A stretch of DNA of 64,000 bases from Parendozoicomonas haliclonae (GTDB taxonomy: Bacteria > Pseudomonadota > Gammaproteobacteria > Pseudomonadales > Endozoicomonadaceae): the NCBI RefSeq assembly GCF_900174585.1, contig NZ_FWPT01000002.1, forward strand, positions 248,001 through 312,000, written 5' to 3'. Below are positions 19,101-27,340 of the stretch, in pieces. The notes beneath the pieces are model-generated. The model saw nothing but the letters and a program-made list of their open reading frames with translations. It was not told the origin of the DNA and made no database searches. Made by a program: the position numbers and the translations under genes. Position 1 is the stretch's first letter. Every line of letters starts with the position of its first letter.

Positions 19101-22100
19101 CGACGATACAGCAGCCTTCCCCCCTCCCATAACCATCGGCATTGGCGGAGAACGCCTTGCAGAGTCCATCCGGAGACAACGCCTGAGACTGGGAAAGTGC
19201 CACAAACCCGGCGGGGGAAAACATCAGTTGCACGCCTCCGGCAATCGCCAGATCACACTCTCCACTTAACAGGGATTGGATCGCCGTATGCACAGCTACA
19301 AGCGATGAGGAACAGGCCGTATCAATGGCCTGACTTGGGCCGTTCAGCCCCAGGAAATGAGAAATGCGCCCTGCCGCAAAACTGTTATGTGTGCCCGCCA
19401 CATCGTGGGCACTCAACTGGCTTAAGTCTTTCGACTTCACCTGTTCATACTCAGAAGGGCCTATACCGATAAAGACACCGGTACGGCTCCCCTGCAGGGA
19501 TGAAGGTGGAATACCAGCCTGTTCCAGTGCCTTCCAAACAGTAACCAGTAACAGCCTCTGCTGAGGATCAAGAGCGGTAGCCTCATGACTGGACATACCG
19601 AAGAACAACGGATCAAACCGATAGGGCGACTGGATAAACGACGCATCACGGCAATAGGTTTTCCCAGGTGACTGTCGGTTTTGATTGTAAAACAGATTGA
19701 TATCAAAACGCTCTGTGGGGACAGGCGATACTGTGTCTTTTCCGGCCTCAAGCAGCGTCCATAAGCTATCGAGAGAGTCCACATCACCGGGCAGGTTCAA
19801 CCCTGCGCCGATAATTGCGATGTGTCTTTTATTTATCTCTTTCCGCTCAGACCCAACCTCTCTGCGCTCATCATCTGAAGGAATGTCACCTGAAGGAGCA
19901 GCCTGTACATCCATCGCTCCACTTTGGTCCAGCCGCAATAAAAGCTCTTCTGCCAAAGCGATAAGGTGCGGAGTATTAACAGCCAGGGTCGCCGGCAGGG
20001 TCAGTCCGGTTTCTGTCTGGATCACTTTGCCTAGAGCAACCGCCTTCAGGGAATCCAACCCCAGAGTGAACAACCCCTGATTACAGGGAATCGTGGTGGC
20101 ATCCTCAATTTCCAGCATCTGCGCGACCTGCTGCTGTAGCCACTCCAGCAAGGTCTGCAATCTGTCTTTCGGATCGGAAGCCCGTAGTTTTTGTAGCAAG
20201 AGGGAACCAGCCGAATAACCAGCATTTTCTGATGGCAAACGGGCTGCCCTCAACAGATTAAACAAAGGGCGAGGCTTAATGGCCGTGATCTTGAACAGAG
20301 CTTCTGTATCAAGATGGGCCACCATAAGCACCTGGCTGGTGGGTTCTGCAAGAAAACAGCCCAGCACCTGTCCAAACGCAGCCAGAGCCTCGTTCTTGGA
20401 GAGTGGCGGGCTGACCGCTATGGCTTCCGGGGTCAGCTGGCGGGCAAGTGTCGTATTCTCCCAGGCTCCCCAACACAGACTCAGGGTATGAGGTCGGGCT
20501 TTAGCAAACTGGTTTAAGGCAAGGTTGGCGGCAATATAGCTGGCCTGTCCGATATTACCGAGCTGAGAAACGGCGGAGGAGAACAGCACCATAGGCAGGG
20601 AGTCGATATCACGGGTCAGCTCATCCAGCCAGAGCGCGGACTGGTATTTCACTGCAACTAACCGCTGCCAGCGGTCACTCTCCTGACTATCCAGCAGTGC
20701 ATCGTCCGAATAACCAGCCCCATGAATAACAAGGGACAGTGTGCCTCGCTGCCGACACTCGTTGATCACGCTATGTAAATCATCACGCTGACTACAGTCA
20801 CCCTGTACCAGGGTTATACGGCTAAGGTCTCCTGAAAGTCGGGAGAGAAACGCCTGGCTCTTTTCATGATCTTCAGGGTGACGACTCAGAATGAACAACT
20901 GCGCTTTTTCATGATCAAGAAACCACTGAACAATCGACCGCCCCAGCTCTCCCGTTCCCCCTGTTATCAACACAACATCCAGAGGTTGCATAGCCGAAAA
21001 AGATCGATGCTCGTTCTGGCGCAGGGCTGTTGACTCAAGGCGGGTCGTGTAAGCAGCGCCCTGTTCGATCCGGAGTGCATCTTCAAGCCCGCGGTGCTCA
21101 AGCGAGCCATGATTAAGCAATGAGGCGACCACCTCTGGTACGCTTTTGTCGTCTATTGCCCACTCCAGATAGCTCCCGACAGTTTCCGGATATTCCATAC
21201 TGGCTGCCAGAGCAAGCCCCGCCAGCAAGCCATTCTGAATACTGTGATGGCTGCCGTGATTTTCTTCCTCAACGGGTACGGCATGGGCAAGCCACAAGCG
21301 TCCGTTTCGCAGCTCCGGCAAAATTTTCTGACAAGCAGACAGTGCCTGTAGCGCATCATCAACGATTAACAGTATGTGCGTGTTGTTTTCGTGGTTTGTC
21401 TCTGAAGTGACCTGATGGCCTTGCTTCTCAAGGGCGTCAGACAAGGACTGAATCAGCGACTTGTGCCGCATTTCATCCACAGCGCGGACAGACCAGAGTC
21501 CAGACGGCCCAGAAATTCCGACAAGAGGAAATGATACGACAGTTTTTCGGTAAAATAAGGACTGCGCTTGTTGGTAAGTCTGAGGCTGCCCGACCTTCGC
21601 AGTTTCCGCCCAGTAACGTCGCCGCTGAAATGGGTAGGTTGGAAGAGCCAGCATCCGGCCCGGATCGCTGAAAACATCCTCCCAGGCGTAAGGTGGGGTG
21701 TTATCACTATGAATCGCCAACGCCCCAGTACAGGCCTGCTCGAGCTGGAATACCAACTCGTTGAGCGTCTTCGCCTCAAAGGCGACATAATACTTGTAGT
21801 GCGTTCTATGCCTTAATAAGGTCCATGACAAATCACGTAACTGCTTATGGATCACCTGGGAGCGGGGATGAAAATAACGCCCGACATAGTCTTTCAAGGC
21901 TTCCAGACATGCCTGCAAAGCCTCACGACTTTTGGCAGAGATAATAAACGGCCAGGCTTTTGCTATCTCTTGAGACTGGGCCGTTGCTTCTGAGGCTGTA
22001 CCAGCACTCTCCACAATCACATGGGCATTGGTCCCACTGATACCGAAGGCACTGATGCCGGCACGTAATGGCTCGCCTTCCCGGGAATACCAGAAACTAT

Positions 22101-25100
22101 TCTCTGTGACAGGCTCTACAGGAATGGTGGACCAGGGAACCTCAGGAGACGGTCGGTCACAAAACAAACTTCCTGGAATGCTCCGGTTTTGCATCGCCAG
22201 CAACACCTTAAGCAACCCGGTACCTCCAGCTGCCGCCTGGGTATGGCCAACATTCCCCTTTACTGAGCCCAACAACAGCTTGCCGGGACGCTGACGACTC
22301 TGGAAAACCTCAGCAACAGCATGGACTTCCATCGGGTCACCCAAAGGTGTGCCGGTGCCGTGCCCTTCCAGATAATCGATATCATCAGGCGTGCAGCCAG
22401 CATCCTGCAGAGCTTCGGTAATTACCCTGACCTGAGCCCGGCCATTGGGTGCCGTTAACCCCTGACTGCGACCATCCTGATTGATGGCGCTGCCACGCAA
22501 CCGTGCCAGTATCACCGGAAGTGAAGGTTCATACACCGAGAGTACAATCGCGACACACCCTTCCGACCAACCTACTCCATCCGCATCCGCGCTATAAGGT
22601 TTGCAACAGCCGTCGTTAGCCAATGCCCCCAGCTGGGAAAACTCAATATACATCGCGGGGGTCAGAGTCAGCCCCACGGCGGCGACAATAGCCCGGGAGC
22701 ACTCCCCTCTCTCAAGGCTCAGGCGAGCCAGATGCAGGGCGACCAAAAATGAAGAGCAGGCCGTGTCGATGGTGATAGCCGGTCCGGTCAGGTTCCATTG
22801 ATAAGAGATTCTTCCCGAAGCGGTACAGCCCAGATTACCGGTTCCGGCAAAACCATCCAGCTCCTGATAGTCCGAGGCAGCCAAGGTTCCGTATTCATTG
22901 CCCATCTCACCGACAAATACCCCGGTGTCGGAACCGTTAAGATCCTGTTCCGTCAGACCGGCACGTTCGCAAGCTTCCCAGGTGGTTTCCAGCAGCAACC
23001 GCTGCTGCGGGTCCAGCTTGAGAGCCTCCTGCTCTGACAAAGCAAAGAAAGAGGCATCGAAGCTTGAGACATCATCCAGAAAATTACCGTAGCGGGTCGA
23101 CATTCGCCCCGGAATACCGGTTTCAGGGTGGTAATAGCGGTTTACATCCCAGCGCTCGGGAGGAACCTCCGTTGCTACACACCCGGCCTGCTGGAGCAGT
23201 TCCCATAACTGCTCGGGAGTTGTCACCCCACCCGGCAGACGACAGGCCATGCCTGTTATTGCTACCTCGGGGATGGCTACCTCGGGAATGGCTGCCACTG
23301 GTTGCTCGACACATGTCTCCGGCGTACTTGATGTGTCTATGGAGTCTTTCGTTTGCTCTGTAGAATCCTCAGCCACCGGAGGTTTTGTCGGCAATGACTC
23401 ATCACTCTCCGGACTGACCGTTTCCAGATAGGCGGCGAGATCTGCGGTTGTGGGATAATCAAACAACAGGGTCGAGGGCAGCCGAGCATTAAGATCCTTA
23501 GCCAGTAGATTACGAATCTCCAAGGCCATCAGAGAATCGAGCCCCAGGGATTTCAATGGGCTCGTCGCCGGCAAATCCATTTCCGGACGAAGCTTCATAA
23601 CCTCCCTCACCCGCTGTTCGACCAGAGCCGTTTTATCAGATACCGACACACTGCTCACAGGCCGCGTTTGTGCATCGGGTTGAGGTTGATTCAGGGAAGA
23701 GGCTGGATGCACCAGCCGCTGACGAAGCGCAGGTTCAACATCAAGAATCGCCACCCGGCCAAGTGATGGCCCTGCAACGTTCAACAGCTGTTCCAAACAC
23801 TCTGTCACCCGAGCCACCTCTATTGGTCGAAGGCCTCTATCCCGTATTCGGTTACGGTCATGTTCGCTCAGTGCACTGCCAATACCACGGCCTGCCACAG
23901 GGCCTAAATCAATCGCGAACCCCGGCATACCTTTAGCTGCACGATAATCGGCAAGGGCATCCAGAAAACCATTCGCGACCGCATAGGCAGCCTGCCCTGC
24001 TCCACCAAAGAGTCCCGTCGCTGAAGAAAAAAACAGGAGCTGCGCCTCAGGCTGAAACTGACAGGCCCAGCTATGCAGGTTCCAGCCTCCGGAAACCTTG
24101 GGGGACATCACCCTGTGGATTTGATCGTCACGGGTATTTAATACAGTGGCATCGTCTAATACCCCGGCCAGATGGATGATCAGCGAGCAGGTTTCCTGAC
24201 GGATAGCGTCCAGCGCGTGATCAAGATCATTTCGGGAGCTGATATCTGCGGTAACAAAGCTGACCCGAATATTGCTGTCTTGTGATACAAGAGAGGCCTG
24301 AACAGATTCTTCCGGCAGAGTACGTGCGAGAATCACCAAATGGCCGACTTTCTGATCAATCAACCAACGGGCAACGGCGAGGCCAATCGCTCCGGTGCCT
24401 CCCACAACCACACAGGTCGTTCCGTGCAATACCTGATCAGCCCTAGGTTGTTCACGAACCAGAGGTTCCAGTACCCGAACAGTGCGCTGCTTACACTCCC
24501 ACTCGATATAGCGTACAGGGTACGACTCTGCTGACCGGTCATGGCTAAACTCGCTCAGTTCGCACATCAAAAACTCATGCTCGTAGCGATCGAAATACAC
24601 GCTGCGAAGATGCAGATCAGGGTGCTCCAGTGCAATAGTGCCAAGCAGTGGCGTCAGGGAGCGATGAAACAGCAGGGATAAATTGTCGGCATCGGTTTGA
24701 TTGCCAATGCCGACCATGACCAATTGTGAAACTCCACCAGAGCAGCTTTGCTGCAACCCCGTCAGAAACTGAACCCATAGTGAGAGCTGTTGTGCCAACG
24801 TTGCCTGCCAGACATCACAGTCCAATCCGGCAGAGAAGACATAGAGAAAGAGGTACTGAGTAAGGCCATCTCGCTGATCGCCAGACAGGAGCGCCGACAG
24901 ATCATCCTGCGAACGACCATCGTCCAGCCTTGTCGTATCCAGAGAGGCAAATATCGATTTATCTTTAGAAAGCTCAGCCCCTAATGAGCTTTGTTGAGGA
25001 TCGTAAATCAGGACCACCCTGGTATCGGCAGCCATTGGCACATGCTCAACCGGTGGCAGTGGTTGTCTGGACAGGCGATACAGCAAACCATCGCAAGACG

Positions 25101-27303
25101 ACCATTGTTGCTTTTGCACGGGAAGAAACTGGAGCGCCCGTAACCGTAGTAACGCACTACCCTGCTCGTCCAGATAATCAACATTTGTTGTTAAGCCATT
25201 CTCGGAAGCCTCTTGATTTTGAGCCTTCCGCATCCAGCCATATACAACAGAGGGTTCCCTGTCTCTGGTCCAGACAGGGGTGACGGTAACAGACCCGATC
25301 GAAAAGGGTAAAACCGGATCAGTTCCTTCATCGATCAGCTGTAAAATACCCGGAAAGACATTGTCAATCATGACCGCCTGCTGGACGACTCTCATCACAT
25401 GAGCTTCAGAGTTGTCAGCGGTTCCGGCAGTCTCAACGGCCCAACCTCCCGCATTAACTGTCATCAACGCAGAGTGGGAGCCAACATGTAAGCTCTCCAG
25501 CTTTTGCCAGCCAGCACCCCACTCAACGTCCCCTCTGGACAAGGCCGCTATAACTTCATCGGTACTGACCGCATCGGGATGATCGCGTATGTGTTTTTCG
25601 ATAACCGCGGCAGTGTCACTGCCTTCTTTGGCTTGCTCAATCAAACCTAATGGAGCACTGGCTCGGGCCAACAGGATCTCTTTTCCTTCCTGCTCACCAA
25701 ACACCGACAGAGAGAGGGACTCATTACCGTTTTCGGTTTTCACCATCCGAACCGTCAATGTGTCTTCGTTCACGACCAAAGGCCGCAGAAACTCCACATG
25801 TTCCAGAGTTGAACCTTGTATTTGCCACTGCCTGCAGGCTTCCAGCAAAACGGCAATGTAAAAGGCACCCGGGATAGTGACCTTCCCAAAGACTCGATGA
25901 TCCCAAAGTGCGCCATTGCTATGACGATCTATCGTCAAGATAAACTCGGAATGCTGATCCAAAAGTGGTGTCGCTTGTGGTGGCGTTTCAGAACGCGGAT
26001 GCTGGGTAAAGGCATAGCCCGGCAGGATCATTTTCTTGCCGCCGCTATTGGCATACACAGCTTTCCAGTCGATACGGCATCCCTGAAGATGTAATTCAAG
26101 AAGTGTTTTCAGAAAGGTATCTGGATCATTGCGATCCTGGGTAGACAGAATAGTGACCTGAGGTTCATCGGCTGCGATTTGCCTGACCATCCCGGCAAGA
26201 ACGGGCTGTGGACCACACTCCAGAAAGACCAAAGGCTTTCCGTGATACTTTTTCAACAGGTAACGTACACTGTCCAAAAACCTGACTGGACTGGTGACAT
26301 GTGTCTTCCAATAAGCCGGATCACATTCCGTCAGCCCCAGTTCCGTACCGGTAACATTACTGATAACAGGGATAGCGGGTGGCCGATAGTGAAAGCGGTC
26401 CAGAAGCTTGCCAAAGTCCTCCTTCATCGGTTCCATAAGCGGGCTATGAAACGCGTGGGATACATTCAGGGAAAGAGAATCGATGCCCTGCTGTAACAGC
26501 TCCTCCGCCAACCGGGACAGTACAGACTTCGTGCCGGAAAGAATGGTCTGACCTGGGGTATTCACAGCAGCCACGGCAATGGTCTGCTCATACTGTGAAC
26601 CCAGCACTTGGGAGATTACATCCTTCACCTGATTTTCGGCCGCCATAACGGCCATCATTCCACCGCCATCTGGCAAGGCCTGCATTAAACGACCACGCTC
26701 GCAGGCCAGTAATAACGCCTCCTCCAGAGTCAAAATGCCAGACAGGCAGGCAGCAGTGATCTCTCCCACACTGTGGCCAAGCACCACATCAGGTTGAATC
26801 CCCCAGGATAACCAGAGGCTGGCCATGGCGTATTCCAGAGCCACCAGTGCGGGCTGAGTGAAGGCGGTTTGATCAAGCTGTGGATGCTGTTCGAGAAGCA
26901 GAGACTTCAGGCTGATATCCAGTTGCCCTTCCAGAATATCCGAACAGCGGTCTATGGCCTGGGCAAAAACAGGTTCCCTTTCATACAAATAACAGCCCAT
27001 GGAAGGGTACTGGCTTCCCTGCCCGGTAAATAACATGACCAGAGTGGGTGAACCTGCGGAGGTATCAACAGGATCATCCTCACGCTCCAGAGCCTGAACA
27101 AGCTCATCGACATTGCGACAGAAATAACCGGCCCGAATCGGGAAGTGCGTGCGGGTTGTCGCCAAACTAAAAGAAAGATTGATAAGAGAAACAGAATCCT
27201 GCTGACCAATAAACTCATGGAGTTTCTGTTTTTGTCCCACGAAATCCTGAGTTGTTCTTGCTGAAATCAACAACAGATTTTGTTTCTCAAGTTTCTCCGC
27301 CAC
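13135..27303 (-). CDS. Type I polyketide synthase PksC: (KS)-AT-DH-KR-ACP / KS-KR-ACP / KS-DH-cMT-KR*-ACP-TE
   Basis: About 4722 residues; positions are counted from the GTG at 27309. Start is taken at GTG 27303, five nt after AGGAGG. KS-to-AT linker 1-90; AT 95-400 with GHSVGE (Ser180) and HAFHSPLM, a malonyl-type site; DH about 445-730 with HRVFGKVTIPG (His471); KR with Tyr1109 and LDD (B-type signature); ACP Ser1259; KS Cys1518 with EGHGTGT and GNVGH; a linker lacking AT; KR Tyr2258; ACP Ser2420; KS Cys2666; AT-less linker; DH His3146 (Gly and Pro of HxxxGxxxxP replaced); C-methyltransferase with LEVGAGSG near 3654; KR with His4215 where Tyr is expected; ACP Ser4373; TE with GQSIGA (Ser4527) and GDH. 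It completes the module begun by the last KS of PksB, adds two more units and releases the chain. It follows the flavoprotein gene by 37 nt. Confidence 0.95.
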   Translation of the reverse strand: MAEKLEKQNLLLISARTTQDFVGQKQKLHEFIGQQDSVSLINLSFSLATTRTHFPIRAGYFCRNVDELVQALEREDDPVDTSAGSPTLVMLFTGQGSQYPSMGCYLYEREPVFAQAIDRCSDILEGQLDISLKSLLLEQHPQLDQTAFTQPALVALEYAMASLWLSWGIQPDVVLGHSVGEITAACLSGILTLEEALLLACERGRLMQALPDGGGMMAVMAAENQVKDVISQVLGSQYEQTIAVAAVNTPGQTILSGTKSVLSRLAEELLQQGIDSLSLNVSHAFHSPLMEPMKEDFGKLLDRFHYRPPAIPVISNVTGTELGLTECDPAYWKTHVTSPVRFLDSVRYLLKKYHGKPLVFLECGPQPVLAGMVRQIAADEPQVTILSTQDRNDPDTFLKTLLELHLQGCRIDWKAVYANSGGKKMILPGYAFTQHPRSETPPQATPLLDQHSEFILTIDRHSNGALWDHRVFGKVTIPGAFYIAVLLEACRQWQIQGSTLEHVEFLRPLVVNEDTLTVRMVKTENGNESLSLSVFGEQEGKEILLARASAPLGLIEQAKEGSDTAAVIEKHIRDHPDAVSTDEVIAALSRGDVEWGAGWQKLESLHVGSHSALMTVNAGGWAVETAGTADNSEAHVMRVVQQAVMIDNVFPGILQLIDEGTDPVLPFSIGSVTVTPVWTRDREPSVVYGWMRKAQNQEASENGLTTNVDYLDEQGSALLRLRALQFLPVQKQQWSSCDGLLYRLSRQPLPPVEHVPMAADTRVVLIYDPQQSSLGAELSKDKSIFASLDTTRLDDGRSQDDLSALLSGDQRDGLTQYLFLYVFSAGLDCDVWQATLAQQLSLWVQFLTGLQQSCSGGVSQLVMVGIGNQTDADNLSLLFHRSLTPLLGTIALEHPDLHLRSVYFDRYEHEFLMCELSEFSHDRSAESYPVRYIEWECKQRTVRVLEPLVREQPRADQVLHGTTCVVVGGTGAIGLAVARWLIDQKVGHLVILARTLPEESVQASLVSQDSNIRVSFVTADISSRNDLDHALDAIRQETCSLIIHLAGVLDDATVLNTRDDQIHRVMSPKVSGGWNLHSWACQFQPEAQLLFFSSATGLFGGAGQAAYAVANGFLDALADYRAAKGMPGFAIDLGPVAGRGIGSALSEHDRNRIRDRGLRPIEVARVTECLEQLLNVAGPSLGRVAILDVEPALRQRLVHPASSLNQPQPDAQTRPVSSVSVSDKTALVEQRVREVMKLRPEMDLPATSPLKSLGLDSLMALEIRNLLAKDLNARLPSTLLFDYPTTADLAAYLETVSPESDESLPTKPPVAEDSTEQTKDSIDTSSTPETCVEQPVAAIPEVAIPEVAITGMACRLPGGVTTPEQLWELLQQAGCVATEVPPERWDVNRYYHPETGIPGRMSTRYGNFLDDVSSFDASFFALSEQEALKLDPQQRLLLETTWEACERAGLTEQDLNGSDTGVFVGEMGNEYGTLAASDYQELDGFAGTGNLGCTASGRISYQWNLTGPAITIDTACSSFLVALHLARLSLERGECSRAIVAAVGLTLTPAMYIEFSQLGALANDGCCKPYSADADGVGWSEGCVAIVLSVYEPSLPVILARLRGSAINQDGRSQGLTAPNGRAQVRVITEALQDAGCTPDDIDYLEGHGTGTPLGDPMEVHAVAEVFQSRQRPGKLLLGSVKGNVGHTQAAAGGTGLLKVLLAMQNRSIPGSLFCDRPSPEVPWSTIPVEPVTENSFWYSREGEPLRAGISAFGISGTNAHVIVESAGTASEATAQSQEIAKAWPFIISAKSREALQACLEALKDYVGRYFHPRSQVIHKQLRDLSWTLLRHRTHYKYYVAFEAKTLNELVFQLEQACTGALAIHSDNTPPYAWEDVFSDPGRMLALPTYPFQRRRYWAETAKVGQPQTYQQAQSLFYRKTVVSFPLVGISGPSGLWSVRAVDEMRHKSLIQSLSDALEKQGHQVTSETNHENNTHILLIVDDALQALSACQKILPELRNGRLWLAHAVPVEEENHGSHHSIQNGLLAGLALAASMEYPETVGSYLEWAIDDKSVPEVVASLLNHGSLEHRGLEDALRIEQGAAYTTRLESTALRQNEHRSFSAMQPLDVVLITGGTGELGRSIVQWFLDHEKAQLFILSRHPEDHEKSQAFLSRLSGDLSRITLVQGDCSQRDDLHSVINECRQRGTLSLVIHGAGYSDDALLDSQESDRWQRLVAVKYQSALWLDELTRDIDSLPMVLFSSAVSQLGNIGQASYIAANLALNQFAKARPHTLSLCWGAWENTTLARQLTPEAIAVSPPLSKNEALAAFGQVLGCFLAEPTSQVLMVAHLDTEALFKITAIKPRPLFNLLRAARLPSENAGYSAGSLLLQKLRASDPKDRLQTLLEWLQQQVAQMLEIEDATTIPCNQGLFTLGLDSLKAVALGKVIQTETGLTLPATLAVNTPHLIALAEELLLRLDQSGAMDVQAAPSGDIPSDDERREVGSERKEINKRHIAIIGAGLNLPGDVDSLDSLWTLLEAGKDTVSPVPTERFDINLFYNQNRQSPGKTYCRDASFIQSPYRFDPLFFGMSSHEATALDPQQRLLLVTVWKALEQAGIPPSSLQGSRTGVFIGIGPSEYEQVKSKDLSQLSAHDVAGTHNSFAAGRISHFLGLNGPSQAIDTACSSSLVAVHTAIQSLLSGECDLAIAGGVQLMFSPAGFVALSQSQALSPDGLCKAFSANADGYGRGEGCCIVVLKRQQDIGRDDKALALIIGSASGHDGASAGLTVPNGAAQQQVIERALDNAGIAAASVDYIEAHGTGTALGDPVEVEVLNRVFGGERSLNAPLWIGSVKGNVGHLESASGIAGLLKILACFQAKKIPAHLHGEPLTEKVPWQEWPVRPVSDVMAWPDKGTSARAGISAFGLSGSNVHLVLEDSPVNVEITPKPSSQHAINTENPFVFAFSAKTAAGLLRYCERYAAFLEQSPNLSLLDLSYSLLISRDHFQHRLVIMACSLAELQSELLKVKDKIQTQQPAPSFAPVRYAALSASQLALEGHHPDDGEDREHITAEQMAAFYLQGKGLNWRQLFQSQYQNAPQRIALPGYPFEEQDYRQSLSPAVDGLDWWLDKGAYPLSGMRQPAPDNCQDIRFIVPVSREQTEWLYHHRVYQKPVVAGAVHLCIAMDTAADYWKTTRLQVVHCNFIEPMVPRDQDVIYLQFLPDEQNKTEGETLQFMTWSHSQGRTIVHCRGRISRAPYAHDGCDISFDGMRKLEAQHPHAISPAEWVDRADRLFELQYDPLWRWVTSVHTGDKSVMLTMEPPDNKDIASPFAPVFFDNAFSIGASLMADGDINPEHIAAYTPFELAGLTTHGTLKWPVTAHYKVVDDRNMETVTGHIRMWNRDGECVFDIERYIIKRAPLKRLLRQLEQADNSQGLGANAQEAADYHTLHTLNWIPEPIPVAAAGQLASPVAVNKARKKSGWSIAPEEIDALHRVRQFNSAVEAIAVQDSLNALSTLGLLEEPVVDLECFSQQKKLKEKNRRLLRWLLINGETAGYWNRKDGDVDTWQRTDKAWVPANTDQKLEALTTSYPEFSPAIELYIRCSRKVADIILDQSDPVELLFPEGHLDDVNFLYRDMPVAKLANELAGRCIRDVFGDQETPHQNQQPLRILEVGAGSGATMLAVLEQLSGIAVDYQFTDIAPQFINRAKQNLAHLQLAGHHKVFFSLFDLEQEPSGQGLESDSFDIVIATNVIHATCDIGVALENLHILLRDKGHLLFIEGTSSSLWIDLIFGLLDGWWRFTDTSLRPNHPLLKREQWLRLLPLYGYQQWCCPELALSDDALSSDESGQSLFHCVCKKTQPATNWLLLGEPANAEGSEDFAALQRYLQQYNINLVSGQKNSTEGDVVATRADGLLWLVSDALTEKTSSQDQNTLLAEDSRSLFLLQKWLPQLKAGCHIVMVSRRVAYGVGLQTQPAHSQGDVSGYDRAYESAHAPLWGALRTLEYEYPACHFLKLDMSPDLTVEARLKALSEELANLGNTADKTRLISKEIHLSRPESEQQITQPLRLTSTIVPYQQDNAGPVTLPELSGDNGWFLITGGLGGLGLLFAEWLVDQGVRNLLLVSRSEPSPDVAEKLAEMMAKGATVETLQFDVSDYTAMEACLRDRTIYGVIHGAGVLNDKTFQNLTEEEYRDCLRPKLQGAWNLQQFLHDRDELKHFILFSAASSLTGALGQVAHCAANAGLDALCWHRWQQGLPALCLNWGRITELGSAAELSTATQQRMSEIGVSPLTPEMVLEYFATVWSEATTGACCQFMVMPASEAFFKSRIQIDKPRPEKIQKSDEFAYRLLPIEDSVEPMQHILATLEKKCLHLLNIFDLTSIDPSVPLQQTGIDSVLALEIRNWLNQQLSVSLPASLLYDYPTLNDLGRFVWTHIQAIQTKEQQGQASGRTIEDNNFDALVTLKSGEVKSGENSARALVLIPKGGSHAMDYRDLCAALNLPASDIPVVALEYPGKIESESVSSTEAIAARNLDILKRQGVRHLLIAGQSIGAVVAFEMARLAMADPELQVTGLVVIDMYAPVSQNSHYFQMQGAETVANRVLLFINMLNRVVKLKDHSRSLPENLDDMSTEDAINFGISWLRASHDDFKHLDDDLLADFIMNTTRISRVNQHERSISFDCPVALIRAAERPMAEAQDIDNDLGWNSLVGDVLVIKDNPGDHLTVAKAGNARGVAEVIEELAAKAGW
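23261..23290 (-). repeat. 15-bp tandem duplication in PksC at a KS edge
   Basis: gctacctcggggatg (23261-23275) is repeated at 23276-23290 with one change. It duplicates the pentapeptide IPEVA at the first beta strand of the first complete KS in PksC (AIPEVAIPEVAITGMAC). It keeps the frame and lengthens the linker before the KS by five residues. Confidence 0.9.
26109..27027 (-). other. The only intact acyltransferase domain in the window
   Basis: Residues about 95-400 of PksC. It has FTGQGSQYPSMG at the start, the nucleophile Ser in GHSVGE, the downstream Arg in ACERGRLMQ, and HAFHSPLM, the pattern linked to malonyl-CoA. Every other module here either has no AT or a relic, so this domain, or an AT outside the window, must load most of the ACPs. 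Confidence 0.88.
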
Positions 27304-27340
27304 TGACACCTCCTGAGCGGTTACAACACCAGCACACGTC

